DNA of 64,000 nucleotides from HIMB114 sp052048155 (GCF_052048155.1 NZ_JBNAIK010000005.1:1-64000), one strand, 5' to 3'. Shown: positions 44,534-54,398, counted from the stretch's first letter. Notes: generated by a model not told the origin, from the sequence alone. Numbers and translations: made by a program.

Positions 44534-47200
44534 ATGGCAACTTGGGTTTATAATTTTAGTAAAACATCAAAAAAAGACAAAACTGGTTTAAAAAATTTAC
44601 TAGGCGGAAAGGGTGCAAATCTTTCCGAAATGATAAAAATAGGCCTTCCTGTGCCACCAGGTTTTACGATTTCAACTGAAGCATGTAATGAATTTTATAA
44701 AAGAAACAGAAAAAATCCAGTCGGCTTAGACAAGCAAGTAAAGTCTGCGATCAAAGATGTAGAAAAAAAAATTGGTAAAAAATTTGGAGATAAAAAGAAT
44801 CCACTTTTGGTATCTGTAAGATCAGGAGCGAGAGTTTCTATGCCTGGTATGATGGATACGGTTTTGAACTTAGGTTTAAATGATGAAACAGTTCTAGGTT
44901 TAGCCGCTAAGACTAAAAATGAAACATTTGCGTATGATAGCTACAGACGTTTTATTCAAATGTATAGCAATGTTGTGCTTGGTGTTGATCATCATAATTT
45001 TGAAGATTTAATTGAAAATTATAAATTAACAAAAGGTGTAACATTGGACACTGATTTGGATGCAGAAGATTGGAAAAAATTAATTAAAGACTTTAGAGAT
45101 GTTATTAAAAGAGAAATCAAAAAAGATTTTCCTCAAGATGTATATCAACAATTATGGGGAGCGGTTGGAGCAGTCTTTCAATCATGGAGAAATCAAAGAG
45201 CAAAGACTTATAGAAAATTAAATAATATACCAGAAGAGTGGGGAACAGCTGTAAACGTACAGTCAATGGTTTTTGGAAACATGGGAGATGATTGCGCAAC
45301 AGGAGTTGCGTTTACAAGAAATCCATCAACTGGTGAAAAAAGTTTTTATGGTGAATATTTAATCAATGCGCAAGGTGAGGATGTAGTTGCAGGGATTAGA
45401 ACACCACAGAACATTACCAAAAAAGCAAGATTAGAAGCAAAATCAGATGCCTTATCAATGGAAGAAACAATGCCAAAAGTTTATGGGCAATTAGTTCAAA
45501 TTTATAAAAAATTAGAGAAACACTACAAAGATATGCAAGATATTGAATTTACGGTTGAAAATAAAAAACTCTGGATGCTTCAAACACGATCTGGAAAAAG
45601 AACTGCAAAAGCTGCAATAAAAATTGCTGTAGATATGGTGAAAGAAAACTTAATAAAAAAAGATGAGGCATTATTAAGAATTGATCCTAAAATGCTAGAT
45701 ACCTTGCTTCATCCAACTCTAGATCCAAAAGCCGAGAAAGATATTATAGCAAAAGGACTGCCAGCTTCTCCAGGAGCAGCATCTGGAAAAATTACTTTTT
45801 CTGCTGATGATGCTGAAACTTTGAAATCACAAAATCAAAAAACAATACTTGTAAGATTAGAAACATCACCAGAGGATATTCACGGTATGAATGCAGCAGA
45901 AGGAATCTTAACTTGTCGCGGTGGTATGACAAGTCACGCGGCAGTTGTTGCTAGAGGAATGGGTAAACCATGTGTATCTGGTTCTGGAACAATTCAAATT
46001 GATTATCAAAGCAAAGAATTTAAAGTTGGCAATCGAGTCTTTAAAGAAGGCGAGATCATTACAATAGATGGATCAAGTGGAGAGGTTATGTCAGGTGAAG
46101 TCAAAACCATTAAACCAGATATTTCAGGTGATTTTTCAAAAATCATGTCTTGGGCTGATAAAACTAGAAAAATGCAAGTTAGAACTAATGCTGAAACTCC
46201 ATTAGATACAAAAGTTGCAAGAGAGTTTGGGGCAGAAGGTATAGGTTTATGTAGAACTGAACATATGTTTTTTGACGAAGAAAGAATTTTATATGTCAGA
46301 CAAATGATTTTATCAAAATCAAAAGAAGATCGTAGCGAAGCTTTGGGTAAAATATTACCTTTTCAAAAGAAAGATTTTTATGAAATCTTCTCCATCATGA
46401 AAGGTTTGCCTGTTACTATTAGATTATTAGATCCACCTCTTCATGAGTTTTTACCAAAAAGTGAAAAAGAAATTTCATCTGTGGCGTCCTCCTTGGGAAT
46501 TTCAGAAAAAGAAATTAAAGATAGAATCTCTGATCTTCACGAAGAAAATCCAATGCTAGGTCATCGAGGTTGTAGATTAGCCATTTCTTATCCAGAAATA
46601 TACGAGATGCAATGTGAAGCAATTTTTGAAGCAGTATTACAGTGTAAGAAAGAAAAAATAAAAGTTTTACCAGAAATTATGATTCCACTTGTTGCTACAG
46701 GTCAAGAATTAGAAATTTTAAAAGAACTTGTAGATAGTAAAGCAAAAGAGATATCAAAAAAATATAATCAAAAACTAGACTATATGGTTGGAACAATGAT
46801 TGAGTTGCCAAGAGCTGCGCTTAATGCTCATGATATATCGAAGCATGCAGATTTTTTTAGTTTTGGAACAAATGATTTAACTCAAACCACTCTAGGTATT
46901 AGTAGAGATGATGCGGGTAAGTTCTTAGATGATTATGTAGATAATAATATTTTTAAAATTGATCCATTTGTAAGCATAGATGTTAATGGAGTGGGACAAT
47001 TGGTTGAACTTGCTTGTAAGAATGCAAAGAAAAATAAATCAAAAATTAAATTAGGAATTTGCGGTGAGCATGGCGGCGATCCAGACTCGATTATGTTCTG
47101 TCAGAAAGCAGGATTAAATTATGTTTCTTGCTCACCTTATAGAGTACCAATCGCTAGACTTTCAGCTGCTCAAGCTAAAATTTTATCAAAAAGAAATTAG
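44534..47200 (+). CDS. ppdK: Pyruvate, phosphate dikinase
   Basis: This 888-residue enzyme has the N-terminal ATP-grasp part (LLGGKGANLSEMIKIGLPVPPGFTIS), the swivelling phosphohistidine domain with H468 in CRGGMTSHAAVVARGMGKPCVSG, and the C-terminal PEP domain with LGICGEHGGDP. It interconverts pyruvate, ATP and Pi with PEP, AMP and PPi, and can replace pyruvate kinase or feed gluconeogenesis. It lies in one operon with sppA-glyQS. Its stop abuts nadC. Confidence 0.96.
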   Translation: MATWVYNFSKTSKKDKTGLKNLLGGKGANLSEMIKIGLPVPPGFTISTEACNEFYKRNRKNPVGLDKQVKSAIKDVEKKIGKKFGDKKNPLLVSVRSGARVSMPGMMDTVLNLGLNDETVLGLAAKTKNETFAYDSYRRFIQMYSNVVLGVDHHNFEDLIENYKLTKGVTLDTDLDAEDWKKLIKDFRDVIKREIKKDFPQDVYQQLWGAVGAVFQSWRNQRAKTYRKLNNIPEEWGTAVNVQSMVFGNMGDDCATGVAFTRNPSTGEKSFYGEYLINAQGEDVVAGIRTPQNITKKARLEAKSDALSMEETMPKVYGQLVQIYKKLEKHYKDMQDIEFTVENKKLWMLQTRSGKRTAKAAIKIAVDMVKENLIKKDEALLRIDPKMLDTLLHPTLDPKAEKDIIAKGLPASPGAASGKITFSADDAETLKSQNQKTILVRLETSPEDIHGMNAAEGILTCRGGMTSHAAVVARGMGKPCVSGSGTIQIDYQSKEFKVGNRVFKEGEIITIDGSSGEVMSGEVKTIKPDISGDFSKIMSWADKTRKMQVRTNAETPLDTKVAREFGAEGIGLCRTEHMFFDEERILYVRQMILSKSKEDRSEALGKILPFQKKDFYEIFSIMKGLPVTIRLLDPPLHEFLPKSEKEISSVASSLGISEKEIKDRISDLHEENPMLGHRGCRLAISYPEIYEMQCEAIFEAVLQCKKEKIKVLPEIMIPLVATGQELEILKELVDSKAKEISKKYNQKLDYMVGTMIELPRAALNAHDISKHADFFSFGTNDLTQTTLGISRDDAGKFLDDYVDNNIFKIDPFVSIDVNGVGQLVELACKNAKKNKSKIKLGICGEHGGDPDSIMFCQKAGLNYVSCSPYRVPIARLSAAQAKILSKRN

Positions 47201-48028
47201 TTAAAATTCAAGAGAAAAATCAAAATTTTTCACTGAGTGAGTCAAATAACCTAAAGATATTCGTTTCACTCCAGTTCTAGCGTATTGAATAATATTTTTT
47301 GGATTAATATTACCCGAAGCTTCTGTTTGAATAGTTTTTGGTATTATTTTTAAAGCTTTTTTCAAACTTAGTATTGAAAAATTATCAAGCAAAATTCTAT
47401 CAATTTTTAAATCTACAATTTGTTTTAATTGATTTAGATTATCAACTTCAGCATTAATAATTTTTTTATTTTTATTTTTTTTTATAACTTGAATAATTTT
47501 ATCTCGAAATTTCACTTTATCTAAATGATGATTATCTTTAATGAAAATTTCCTGTTCCAAATCATATCTATTATTAAACCCACCTCCTGCCTTAACTGCT
47601 AGTTTTTGAAGGTGACGCATACCAGGCGACGTTTTTCTCGTACAACAAATTTTTGTTTTATATTTTTTAGTTTTATTAACTAGTTTTTTAGTTTCAGAAG
47701 CAACTCCACTTAAGTGACCTAAGAAATTTAAAATTATTCTCTCGCTTTTAAGGATTGATTGTCCTTTACCTTTTAAATTTATAATTTTATTCCCTTTTTT
47801 AATTCCTTTTCCATCTGATTTAAAAATTTTTATTTTTATTTTTTTATCAATAGTTTTTAAAATTTTTTTTACTATATTTACTCCAAATAGAATCCCATTA
47901 CCTTTTGAAACAATATTTACTGATACAACTAGATTTTTAGGAATTGTTAGTTTGGATGTAATATCTTGATGAACTTTATCTTCTTGGATTGAAAGATTGA
48001 TTAATTGCTTTATTTGATTTTCACTCAC
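47201..48028 (-). CDS. nadC: Nicotinate-nucleotide diphosphorylase (quinolinate PRTase)
   Basis: This 275-residue enzyme has TRKTSPGMRHLQKLAVKAGGGFNNRYDLEQEIFIKDNHH and EASGNINPKNI, the substrate and phosphate sites of NadC. It converts quinolinate and PRPP to nicotinate mononucleotide. The protein is unusually rich in Lys and Ile/Asn, in line with extreme A+T. It follows nadA by five bases. L-aspartate oxidase (NadB) is not in the window. Confidence 0.94.
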   Translation of the reverse strand: MSENQIKQLINLSIQEDKVHQDITSKLTIPKNLVVSVNIVSKGNGILFGVNIVKKILKTIDKKIKIKIFKSDGKGIKKGNKIINLKGKGQSILKSERIILNFLGHLSGVASETKKLVNKTKKYKTKICCTRKTSPGMRHLQKLAVKAGGGFNNRYDLEQEIFIKDNHHLDKVKFRDKIIQVIKKNKNKKIINAEVDNLNQLKQIVDLKIDRILLDNFSILSLKKALKIIPKTIQTEASGNINPKNIIQYARTGVKRISLGYLTHSVKNFDFSLEF

Positions 48029-48033
48029 TAATG

Positions 48034-49035
48034 TTATCTGCCAACAGCAATCATTTTTTCAATTGCACCGCGAGCCTTCAAAATAATCTCATTATCAATT
48101 TCAATTAAATTATTGTCTTCTTTTAATGATTTTAAAATACTCTGTAATGTAATTTTTTTCATGTGAGGACAAAGGTTACATGGTTTAACAAAATTAATAT
48201 TTGGGTTTTCAACTTGAATGTTATCACTCATCGAACACTCAGTGACTAAAAAGATATCTTTAGCTTTTGTATTTTTTACATAATCAATCATCGAGCCTGT
48301 AGATCCAGTATAGTCTGAAGCTTTTATAACATCTGGAGGACATTCAGGATGAGAGACTACTTTTAAATCAGGATATTTTTTTCTAAGTTCTAAAATTTCT
48401 GTATCAGTAAACTTCTCATGTACTTCACATTTTCCTTTCCATGAAATAATTTCAACTTGAGTTTTGCTCGCTACATATTTTGCTAAATATTCATCAGGTA
48501 AGAAAATAACTTTATCTACATTAAGAGACTCGACAATTTTGACCGCATTAGCAGATGTACAACATATATCTGTCTCAGCCTTAACATCTGCAGATGTATT
48601 GACATAAGTAACAACTGGCACTCCTGGGTTTTCTTCTTTTAATTTTCTTACATCTGCAGGAGTAATTGACTCTGCCAATGAACAACCAGCCGATAAATCA
48701 GGAAGTATAATTTTTTTTTCAGGCGACATAATTTTTGCAGTCTCAGCCATAAAATGAACACCGCACATCAAAATTTTATCTGTTTTTACTTTCGCTCCAT
48801 CAATCGCTAGCCCAAGTGAGTCTCCAACAATATCAGCGACACCATAGAAAATTTCTGGCGCCTGATAGTTATGAGCTAAAATTGTGACGTCTTTTTCTTT
48901 TTTAAGTTTATTGATTTCGTAAATATAAGGAGCCATTGTTGGCCACTCAATCTCTGGGATGGCACCTTGTATTTTTTTATATAGCGGGCTTGTTATGCTC
49001 TCTATTTCAGAATTAAACTTAATTTCGTTACTCAT
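48034..49035 (-). CDS. nadA: Quinolinate synthase A
   Basis: This 333-residue enzyme has VTILAHNYQAPEIFYGVADIVGDSLGLA, the cluster cysteines in MCGVHFMAETAKI, TDICCTSANAV and CNLCPHM, and HPECPPDV. It condenses iminoaspartate and dihydroxyacetone phosphate into quinolinate using a [4Fe-4S] cluster. It heads the nadA-nadC pair and faces tRNA-Leu across 76 bases. Confidence 0.96.
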   Translation of the reverse strand: MSNEIKFNSEIESITSPLYKKIQGAIPEIEWPTMAPYIYEINKLKKEKDVTILAHNYQAPEIFYGVADIVGDSLGLAIDGAKVKTDKILMCGVHFMAETAKIMSPEKKIILPDLSAGCSLAESITPADVRKLKEENPGVPVVTYVNTSADVKAETDICCTSANAVKIVESLNVDKVIFLPDEYLAKYVASKTQVEIISWKGKCEVHEKFTDTEILELRKKYPDLKVVSHPECPPDVIKASDYTGSTGSMIDYVKNTKAKDIFLVTECSMSDNIQVENPNINFVKPCNLCPHMKKITLQSILKSLKEDNNLIEIDNEIILKARGAIEKMIAVGR

Positions 49036-49111
49036 AATTAAATATAATATTTATTTAAAAAAAAATATTTAACATTAATGTCACATTTTATATTCTGAAT
49101 ACAGCAAAAAA

Positions 49112-49196
49112 GCGGTCATGCTGGAATTGGTAGACAGGCACGGTTGAGGGCCGTGTGGGTTTTCCCGTGAGAGTTCAAGTCTCTCTGACCGCACCA
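49112..49196 (+). tRNA. tRNA-Leu (anticodon GAG)
   Basis: The sequence folds with acceptor stem GCGGTCA/TGACCGC, anticodon stem CACGG/CCGTG around the loop TTGAGGG (anticodon GAG, reading CUY), a long class II variable arm and a T-arm with TTCAAGT. CCA is encoded at 49194-49196. The variable arm and G18/G19-like GGTAGA pattern fit leucine. Confidence 0.95.
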
Positions 49197-49198
49197 TT

Positions 49199-50020
49199 TC
49201 AATTCATCCAATTTGGTTTAAAAATTTTTACTTTTATATCTTTTTGAGTTTTTAAATCTTTATCATTGAATTCATTAAACTTTGACATTTTGATCATTGC
49301 AAAATTTGGATTCTCACTAACAATTTTTCCAATTATTTCTTTGTTAAAGAATATTTCTTCACCAGAACTTAGCTTACTTTCACTATTAAGACGAAATAGT
49401 TTTTTTGATATTTTTTCTTTTAGACTCATTCTGGCTGTATTTTCTTGACCAATATAACAACCTTTGGAAAAATCAATAGCGTTTAACTCTTGCATATTCA
49501 ATTCCAAAGAAAAATATTGACCTTGTATTTGATTAAAAATGCTATCAATCAGTCCATTTAAATTTATTAATTTATAATATTTTTCATTATCTTCTAAATT
49601 AATATCTAAATTGTCATTTTTTTTTGAAATAAAATATTTACCAAAATTAGGAATTCTTGGATCTTCAAAATCTAAAATTGAATTAAATTTAAAATTCTCA
49701 TCTGTTGTAAATATAACATTATATAAATTTTCATCTTTTATATCTACTTGAGACCTTAATTTGTAAAAATTAAGCTTTTCTATGAGATCATTAGATAAAT
49801 AATCATCTATTATAATAAGAAATTTATTATCTATCTTTGATATAAAAAAATGACTTATAACTTTCCCTTGAGGTGATAATAAACAAGAATAAATAGAATT
49901 ATTAGAGTTTATTTTTTTTACATCGTTAGTGATAATATTATTTAAAAAAGTCTCGGATTCATCCCCAGTTATTGAAATTACTCTTTTGTTTTCTATGTTA
50001 GTTGTATAATTAGATCTCAT
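49199..50020 (-). CDS. ygfZ: YgfZ/GcvT-like folate-binding protein
   Basis: This 273-residue protein has the YgfZ signature KGCYIGQENTARMS with its conserved Cys. The N-terminal part (VISITGDESETFLNNIITNDVKKI, CLLSPQGKVISHFFI) resembles the GcvT folate domain. YgfZ supports maturation and repair of iron-sulfur proteins. Several such proteins are encoded here (NadA, IspH and ferredoxin). It starts only ten bases from the divergent dihydroorotase gene. Confidence 0.9.
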   Translation of the reverse strand: MRSNYTTNIENKRVISITGDESETFLNNIITNDVKKINSNNSIYSCLLSPQGKVISHFFISKIDNKFLIIIDDYLSNDLIEKLNFYKLRSQVDIKDENLYNVIFTTDENFKFNSILDFEDPRIPNFGKYFISKKNDNLDINLEDNEKYYKLINLNGLIDSIFNQIQGQYFSLELNMQELNAIDFSKGCYIGQENTARMSLKEKISKKLFRLNSESKLSSGEEIFFNKEIIGKIVSENPNFAMIKMSKFNEFNDKDLKTQKDIKVKIFKPNWMN

Positions 50021-50030
50021 TACTTTTATT

Positions 50031-51341
50031 ATGTCATTATTATTAAAAAATGGTCAAGTTTGCTACAATGATGAGCTTCAAAACTTAGATATTTTAATTG
50101 AAGATAATAAGATTAAAAAAATAGATAAGAATATTCCAGATGGTCCACATGAAGTAAAAGATTGTGCAGGTCTTACAATTTTTCCTGGTTTTATCGACAC
50201 TCATGTGCATTTTAGAGAACCTGGCCATCCCAAAAAAGAAACTTTAGAGAGCGGGAGTAGAGCGGCTGTGATAGGCGGCATTACTGGAATATTTGAGATG
50301 CCAAATACCTCTCCAATAACAGATAATCTAGATGCGCTTAATGATAAGCTATCAAGAGCAAAAGATAATATGCATTGTAATTATGCATTTTATTTTGGGG
50401 CTACTAACGAAAATTCAGACAAATTAGATTTTTTAAAAGGCTTTGATGGATGCTGCGGAGTCAAAATGTTTGTTGGTTCTTCAACTGGTGATCTTTTGGT
50501 TAAAGACGATTTTTATATTGAGCAAGTTATTAAAAACTCACCAAGAATAGTATCTATTCATTCTGAAGATGAAGATATGCTCATGTCGAGAAAAAGTACA
50601 ATTGAAGAGGGTAATGTTAAATCGCATTATAAATGGAGAAGTGTTGATTGTGCGGTTTCATCTACAAAAAAATTAATAGAACTTTCAAATAAATATAAAA
50701 AAAACATTCATATTTTACATATAACAACTAAAGATGAAGTTGATTATGTAAGAGATAAAAAACCAACGCAAACAACTTTAGAAACAACACCGCAACATTT
50801 ATCTTTATATGCGCCGGATATCTATGATCAGCTAGATACTTTTGCACAAATCAACCCTCCCATAAGAACCAAAGAACATAGTGATGGAATATGGAAAGGG
50901 GTAAAAGATAATTTGATTAGCATCATTGGTTCTGACCATTCTCCTCATACGATTGAGGAAAAAAAACAACCTTATCCAAAAAGCCCGTCTGGTATGCCAG
51001 GTACACAGACTATAGGATTAATAATGACTGATTATTTTTTAAAAGGTAAAATTAATTTAAAAAAATTAGTTGAACTTTTGTGCATTAACCCTTGTAAAAT
51101 TTTTGGCATTAAAAATAGAGGAGCACTTGAGGTTGGTCATATTGCAGATTTAACAATTTATAAACTTAACCAAAAATTTACTATAAAGGATGAATGGATA
51201 GAAAGTAATTGTGGCTGGACTCCATTTAATGGAACTAATATTGATGTCTCTCCCTTTGGAACAATTATTGGTGGAAAAATTGTAGTTTGGAATCAGGAAC
51301 TAATTCTAAAAAGCTCTGGAAAGCCTTATAGTTTTAATTAA
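50031..51341 (+). CDS. pyrC: Dihydroorotase (class I) family amidohydrolase
   Basis: This 436-residue metal hydrolase has FIDTHVHFREPGHPKKETLESGSRAAVIGG, GVKMFVGSSTGD (carbamylated-Lys position), HSEDED, HILHITTKDEV, and IGSDHSPHTIEEKKQPYPKSPSGMPGTQT. These fit the class I dihydroorotase/allantoinase group. It most likely forms dihydroorotate in pyrimidine synthesis. An allantoinase-type role cannot be excluded, but no purine catabolism genes are nearby. It overlaps phaR by eight bases at their ends. Confidence 0.88.
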   Translation: MSLLLKNGQVCYNDELQNLDILIEDNKIKKIDKNIPDGPHEVKDCAGLTIFPGFIDTHVHFREPGHPKKETLESGSRAAVIGGITGIFEMPNTSPITDNLDALNDKLSRAKDNMHCNYAFYFGATNENSDKLDFLKGFDGCCGVKMFVGSSTGDLLVKDDFYIEQVIKNSPRIVSIHSEDEDMLMSRKSTIEEGNVKSHYKWRSVDCAVSSTKKLIELSNKYKKNIHILHITTKDEVDYVRDKKPTQTTLETTPQHLSLYAPDIYDQLDTFAQINPPIRTKEHSDGIWKGVKDNLISIIGSDHSPHTIEEKKQPYPKSPSGMPGTQTIGLIMTDYFLKGKINLKKLVELLCINPCKIFGIKNRGALEVGHIADLTIYKLNQKFTIKDEWIESNCGWTPFNGTNIDVSPFGTIIGGKIVVWNQELILKSSGKPYSFN

Positions 51342-51849
51342 CTTTTTCTTTATTTAATTTGTTGATTTCAGATTTTAGCTCATCAATTTGATTAGCTAAT
51401 TCTGATATTTCATTTTCTTTTGATGTATTATTTTCAGCAGGAGGAGTCTCCTTAGCATCATTATTACTTGAATTATTATTAAAGTAAGCTTGGAAATCAA
51501 AAGGATTAAATTTCATAATATTTTGAAAGCCATTATTAAAAAATTTATTTGCATCAGCAAAATTCATTACGTTACTTAAAAAACCAAACATCTCTGATGA
51601 TCTATCATTCTCATAAAACAGAATAATTTGTTTTAAAAATTCCTCAGGAATTAAGTTTGTACCAGTAGTTTCTCTTTCTAAAACGATTTGAGTTAAAATA
51701 CTTGAAGTAATATCTTTTTTAGATTCAACATCCTTAATTTTAAATTGCTTTCCTTGTTTGATTAAAGAAACGATATCCTCTTGAGTAATATAAGAGCTAG
51801 TTTCAGTATTATATAATCTTCTGTTTGAGTATTTTTTTATTTCAATCAT
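51334..51849 (-). CDS. phaR: Polyhydroxyalkanoate synthesis repressor PhaR
   Basis: This 171-residue protein starts with EIKKYSNRRLYNTETSSYITQEDIVSLIKQG, the PHB accumulation regulator DNA-binding domain. A PHB-granule-binding region (ILTQIVLERE) and an Asn/Glu-rich tail with a coiled coil follow. PhaR senses the polymer and represses phasin and synthase genes. It abuts phaC (one-base overlap). TGC/GCA dyads in the phaC-phaP gap are likely targets. Confidence 0.93.
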   Translation of the reverse strand: MIEIKKYSNRRLYNTETSSYITQEDIVSLIKQGKQFKIKDVESKKDITSSILTQIVLERETTGTNLIPEEFLKQIILFYENDRSSEMFGFLSNVMNFADANKFFNNGFQNIMKFNPFDFQAYFNNNSSNNDAKETPPAENNTSKENEISELANQIDELKSEINKLNKEKVN

Positions 51850-53711
51850 TATTTTTCTAACACGTATTTTCCAGGAGCTTTATATAGCTCTTTCAAATTA
51901 TTTAAATTGATTTCATTAATATTTTTTAAATCACCAGAATATTGTTTTAACCAATCAGTCCATTTAGGCCACCATGATCCCTCAACTCTTTTTGAATTTT
52001 CTAACCATTTTTCTGAGTCTTTTTCAATTTTACTATTTTCAAAATAATATTGCTTGCCAGGTTTCGCACCTTTTCCTTGTATAATACCAGCAATATGACC
52101 TGAGTTTGCTAGAGTGAATTCAATATTACTTTTGTATTGAGACAAACCCATGAATACAGATTTCCAAGGAGCAATATGATCATCAGTAGTTGCAACATGA
52201 AACATTGGAGTAGAAATTTTAGACATATCTAAAATGTTTCCATCAAAATTATATTGTTTTTTAACTAATAAGTTATTTAAGTACATTGATCTTAAATAAT
52301 CACTATGTAGAACTTCTGGTATTCTAGTAGAGTCACTATTCCAATATAACATGTCAAATGCCGTAGGCTGATTTCCTTTTAAATAATTATTAATTACATA
52401 ATTCCAGTACAGGTCACCAGGTCTCATAAAATTAAAGCATGCTGCCATATCTTTACCATCAAAGTAACCTTTGCCTTTCATTTGCTTTTCAATCATTTCG
52501 ATTTGCTCTTCACTAATAAAAACACCAAGATCACCCGGCTCAGTAAAGTCGACAAGGCTTGTGAAGAATGTTGATGATAAAATTTTATATTTATTATTTT
52601 TTTGATTTGCCAAGTGAGCAAGAACCATTGATGTTAATGTTCCGCCAACACAGTAAGATGCAGCGTTTGCGCCATCTGATCCTGTTTCTTTGCAAACAAG
52701 CTCTAAAGCTTTTAGCACACCATCATTTATATATTCATTAAAACCAAAGTCTTTACTATCTGCTTTTGGATTTTTCCAAGAGATTAAGAATGTATTCTGA
52801 TTTTTTTCTAGTAAATATTTGATCATAGATTTTTTTTCATTCAAATCCATGATGTAAAACTTATTGATAAATGGAGGGATAATAAGTATTGGTTTTTCAA
52901 ACTGTTGCTTAGTCTCTGGAGAATAATGAATTAATTCAAAAACATTATTTTTAAAAATTACTGATCCTTTAGTATTTGCAATATTATCACCCACAGTGAA
53001 CTCCTCGGCTGTTTGGGAAATAAACATTTTATTTGGATGTTTTAGATAATCTTTTCTAAAATTCTCAAAACCTCTTACTAAATTTTGAGCACCTTCTTTT
53101 ATAGTTTGGTTTAATACTTCTGGGTTAGTTGCAACAAAATTTGTTGGTGAAAAAGCTGCATTTATTTGGTTGGTATAAAATTTAATTAATTTTTTTTGTT
53201 TTGGATCAATATGTTCTAATGAATCTACAATACTATCCATCATACGAGAAGTAAGAAGATAAAACTGTTTTATAAAATCAAAGAAAATATTTTCAGACCA
53301 CTCTGGAGTTGAAAATCTTTTATCTGTTTTATCGGGTACTGCTATTGGATCAGCAGGTTTATTAGATAAACGCGAAATAAAATAAAAATTTAAAGAAGTT
53401 ATTTCTTGGATCCATTTATTAATATTTTGGTAATAAGCATCTGGCTTAGTTGTCATTTTACTTGAAATATCAAATAAAGAATTTGTGATCTTTGTTGTAG
53501 TAGGGTTAATTAAATTTAATAAATCTACCGGGGTAAAATTATTTTTATTTTTGTCGTTCTTTTTATCATTCTGATCACCTTTTTTTGGCTCAGACATATT
53601 GTTAATAAAATTATTATAAATTTTTAAGTTGTTTTCAAATATGTCGTTTAACTGATCAAAATTTGGTGCCTGAATTTTTGTAAAATCCGTTGTATTATTT
53701 TCTTTTTTCAT
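51849..53711 (-). CDS. phaC: Poly(3-hydroxyalkanoate) synthase class I
   Basis: This 620-residue synthase has the lipase-like box SYCVGGT with C354, Asp511 in TDDHIAPW and His539 in NSGHIAG. The Asp-His spacing (28) and Cys-Asp spacing (157) fit class I PhaC. The N-terminal region is variable and Asn/Lys rich. It polymerises 3-hydroxybutyryl-CoA into PHB granules. It is the first gene of phaC-phaR, divergent from phaP. Confidence 0.94.
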   Translation of the reverse strand: MKKENNTTDFTKIQAPNFDQLNDIFENNLKIYNNFINNMSEPKKGDQNDKKNDKNKNNFTPVDLLNLINPTTTKITNSLFDISSKMTTKPDAYYQNINKWIQEITSLNFYFISRLSNKPADPIAVPDKTDKRFSTPEWSENIFFDFIKQFYLLTSRMMDSIVDSLEHIDPKQKKLIKFYTNQINAAFSPTNFVATNPEVLNQTIKEGAQNLVRGFENFRKDYLKHPNKMFISQTAEEFTVGDNIANTKGSVIFKNNVFELIHYSPETKQQFEKPILIIPPFINKFYIMDLNEKKSMIKYLLEKNQNTFLISWKNPKADSKDFGFNEYINDGVLKALELVCKETGSDGANAASYCVGGTLTSMVLAHLANQKNNKYKILSSTFFTSLVDFTEPGDLGVFISEEQIEMIEKQMKGKGYFDGKDMAACFNFMRPGDLYWNYVINNYLKGNQPTAFDMLYWNSDSTRIPEVLHSDYLRSMYLNNLLVKKQYNFDGNILDMSKISTPMFHVATTDDHIAPWKSVFMGLSQYKSNIEFTLANSGHIAGIIQGKGAKPGKQYYFENSKIEKDSEKWLENSKRVEGSWWPKWTDWLKQYSGDLKNINEINLNNLKELYKAPGKYVLEK

Positions 53712-53760
53712 TTTTTACTTTCTTAAGGTTAAAAGCATTTAAATAGCTTTTATTAGCAAA

Positions 53761-53887
53761 TGCAATATATTCTTTTACATTGCAATATATTATTTTGCTA
53801 CGCACATAAAAATAAATCAATAAAATCAATAATTTATAATATATAAGTTTTTTATCTATTGAAATATTGCGCATCGCAATATATATA
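53761..53887 (+). promoter_or_regulatory. phaC/phaP intergenic operators and phaP promoter
   Basis: A -35 box TTGAAA (53859-53864) and -10 box TATATA (53882-53887) are separated by 17 bases. Most of that spacer is a 19-base dyad, ATATTGCG-CAT-CGCAATAT (53864-53882). Further upstream TGCTACGCA (53796-53804) and two TGCAATATAT copies exactly 20 bases apart (53761, 53781) lie toward phaC. TGC-rich dyads are typical PhaR targets in alphaproteobacteria, so repression by PhaR is a good guess. Confidence 0.68.
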
Positions 53888-53930
53888 ACCTTCAGTTATG
53901 AACGATAACACTAAATATAAGGAGAACAAT

Positions 53931-54398
53931 ATGTTCAACGCTAACAATCCATTTGAAATGTTTGATTTTCAAAAAGTATTATCAGCAACAAAATTACCAA
54001 ATGTAGATGTAAATTCTGCAAACTACATTGATGCTCAAAAGAAAACTCTTGAAGCAGTTGCTGGTGCATCTAAAGCTGTTTTCGAAGGTGTAAACGCTTT
54101 CGCAAGCAAACAAGTAGAAATTCTTAATACTGCTATCTCTAGCGCAAAAGAAGCTACTACTGAAGTTGCAAAAGGTAATACTCAAGACCAAGCAGCTAAA
54201 TCAATTGAATTAGTAAAAAAAGCAATCGTAGAAGCACAAAAAAACGTTGCTGAATTATCTAAAATCAATGAAAAAACTGCTAACGAAGCATACCAAATTC
54301 TAAATACTAGATTTTTAGATGGTTTAACTGAGCTTAAAAAAGTTGTTTCTGAAGAAACTGCTAAAGCTACTGTTAAAGCTGAAACTACTAAAAACTAA
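53931..54398 (+). CDS. phaP: Phasin (PHA granule-associated protein)
   Basis: This 155-residue protein is read from ATG 53931, which follows TAAGGAG by six bases. An in-frame ATG at 53898 lacks a ribosome site and lies almost at the predicted transcript start, so it is not chosen. The sequence (FEMFDFQKVLSATKLPNVDV, KTLEAVAGASKAVFEGVNAFASKQVEIL, helical Ala/Glu/Lys repeats) matches the alphaproteobacterial phasin_2 family. It coats PHB granules. Codons look more GC-ended than usual, in line with high expression. Confidence 0.88.
   Translation: MFNANNPFEMFDFQKVLSATKLPNVDVNSANYIDAQKKTLEAVAGASKAVFEGVNAFASKQVEILNTAISSAKEATTEVAKGNTQDQAAKSIELVKKAIVEAQKNVAELSKINEKTANEAYQILNTRFLDGLTELKKVVSEETAKATVKAETTKN

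Noticed and set aside
53898..53930. Upstream in-frame ATG for the phasin
   Set aside because: It has no ribosome site and lies almost at the predicted transcription start, while ATG 53931 follows TAAGGAG at good distance and begins the conserved sequence.
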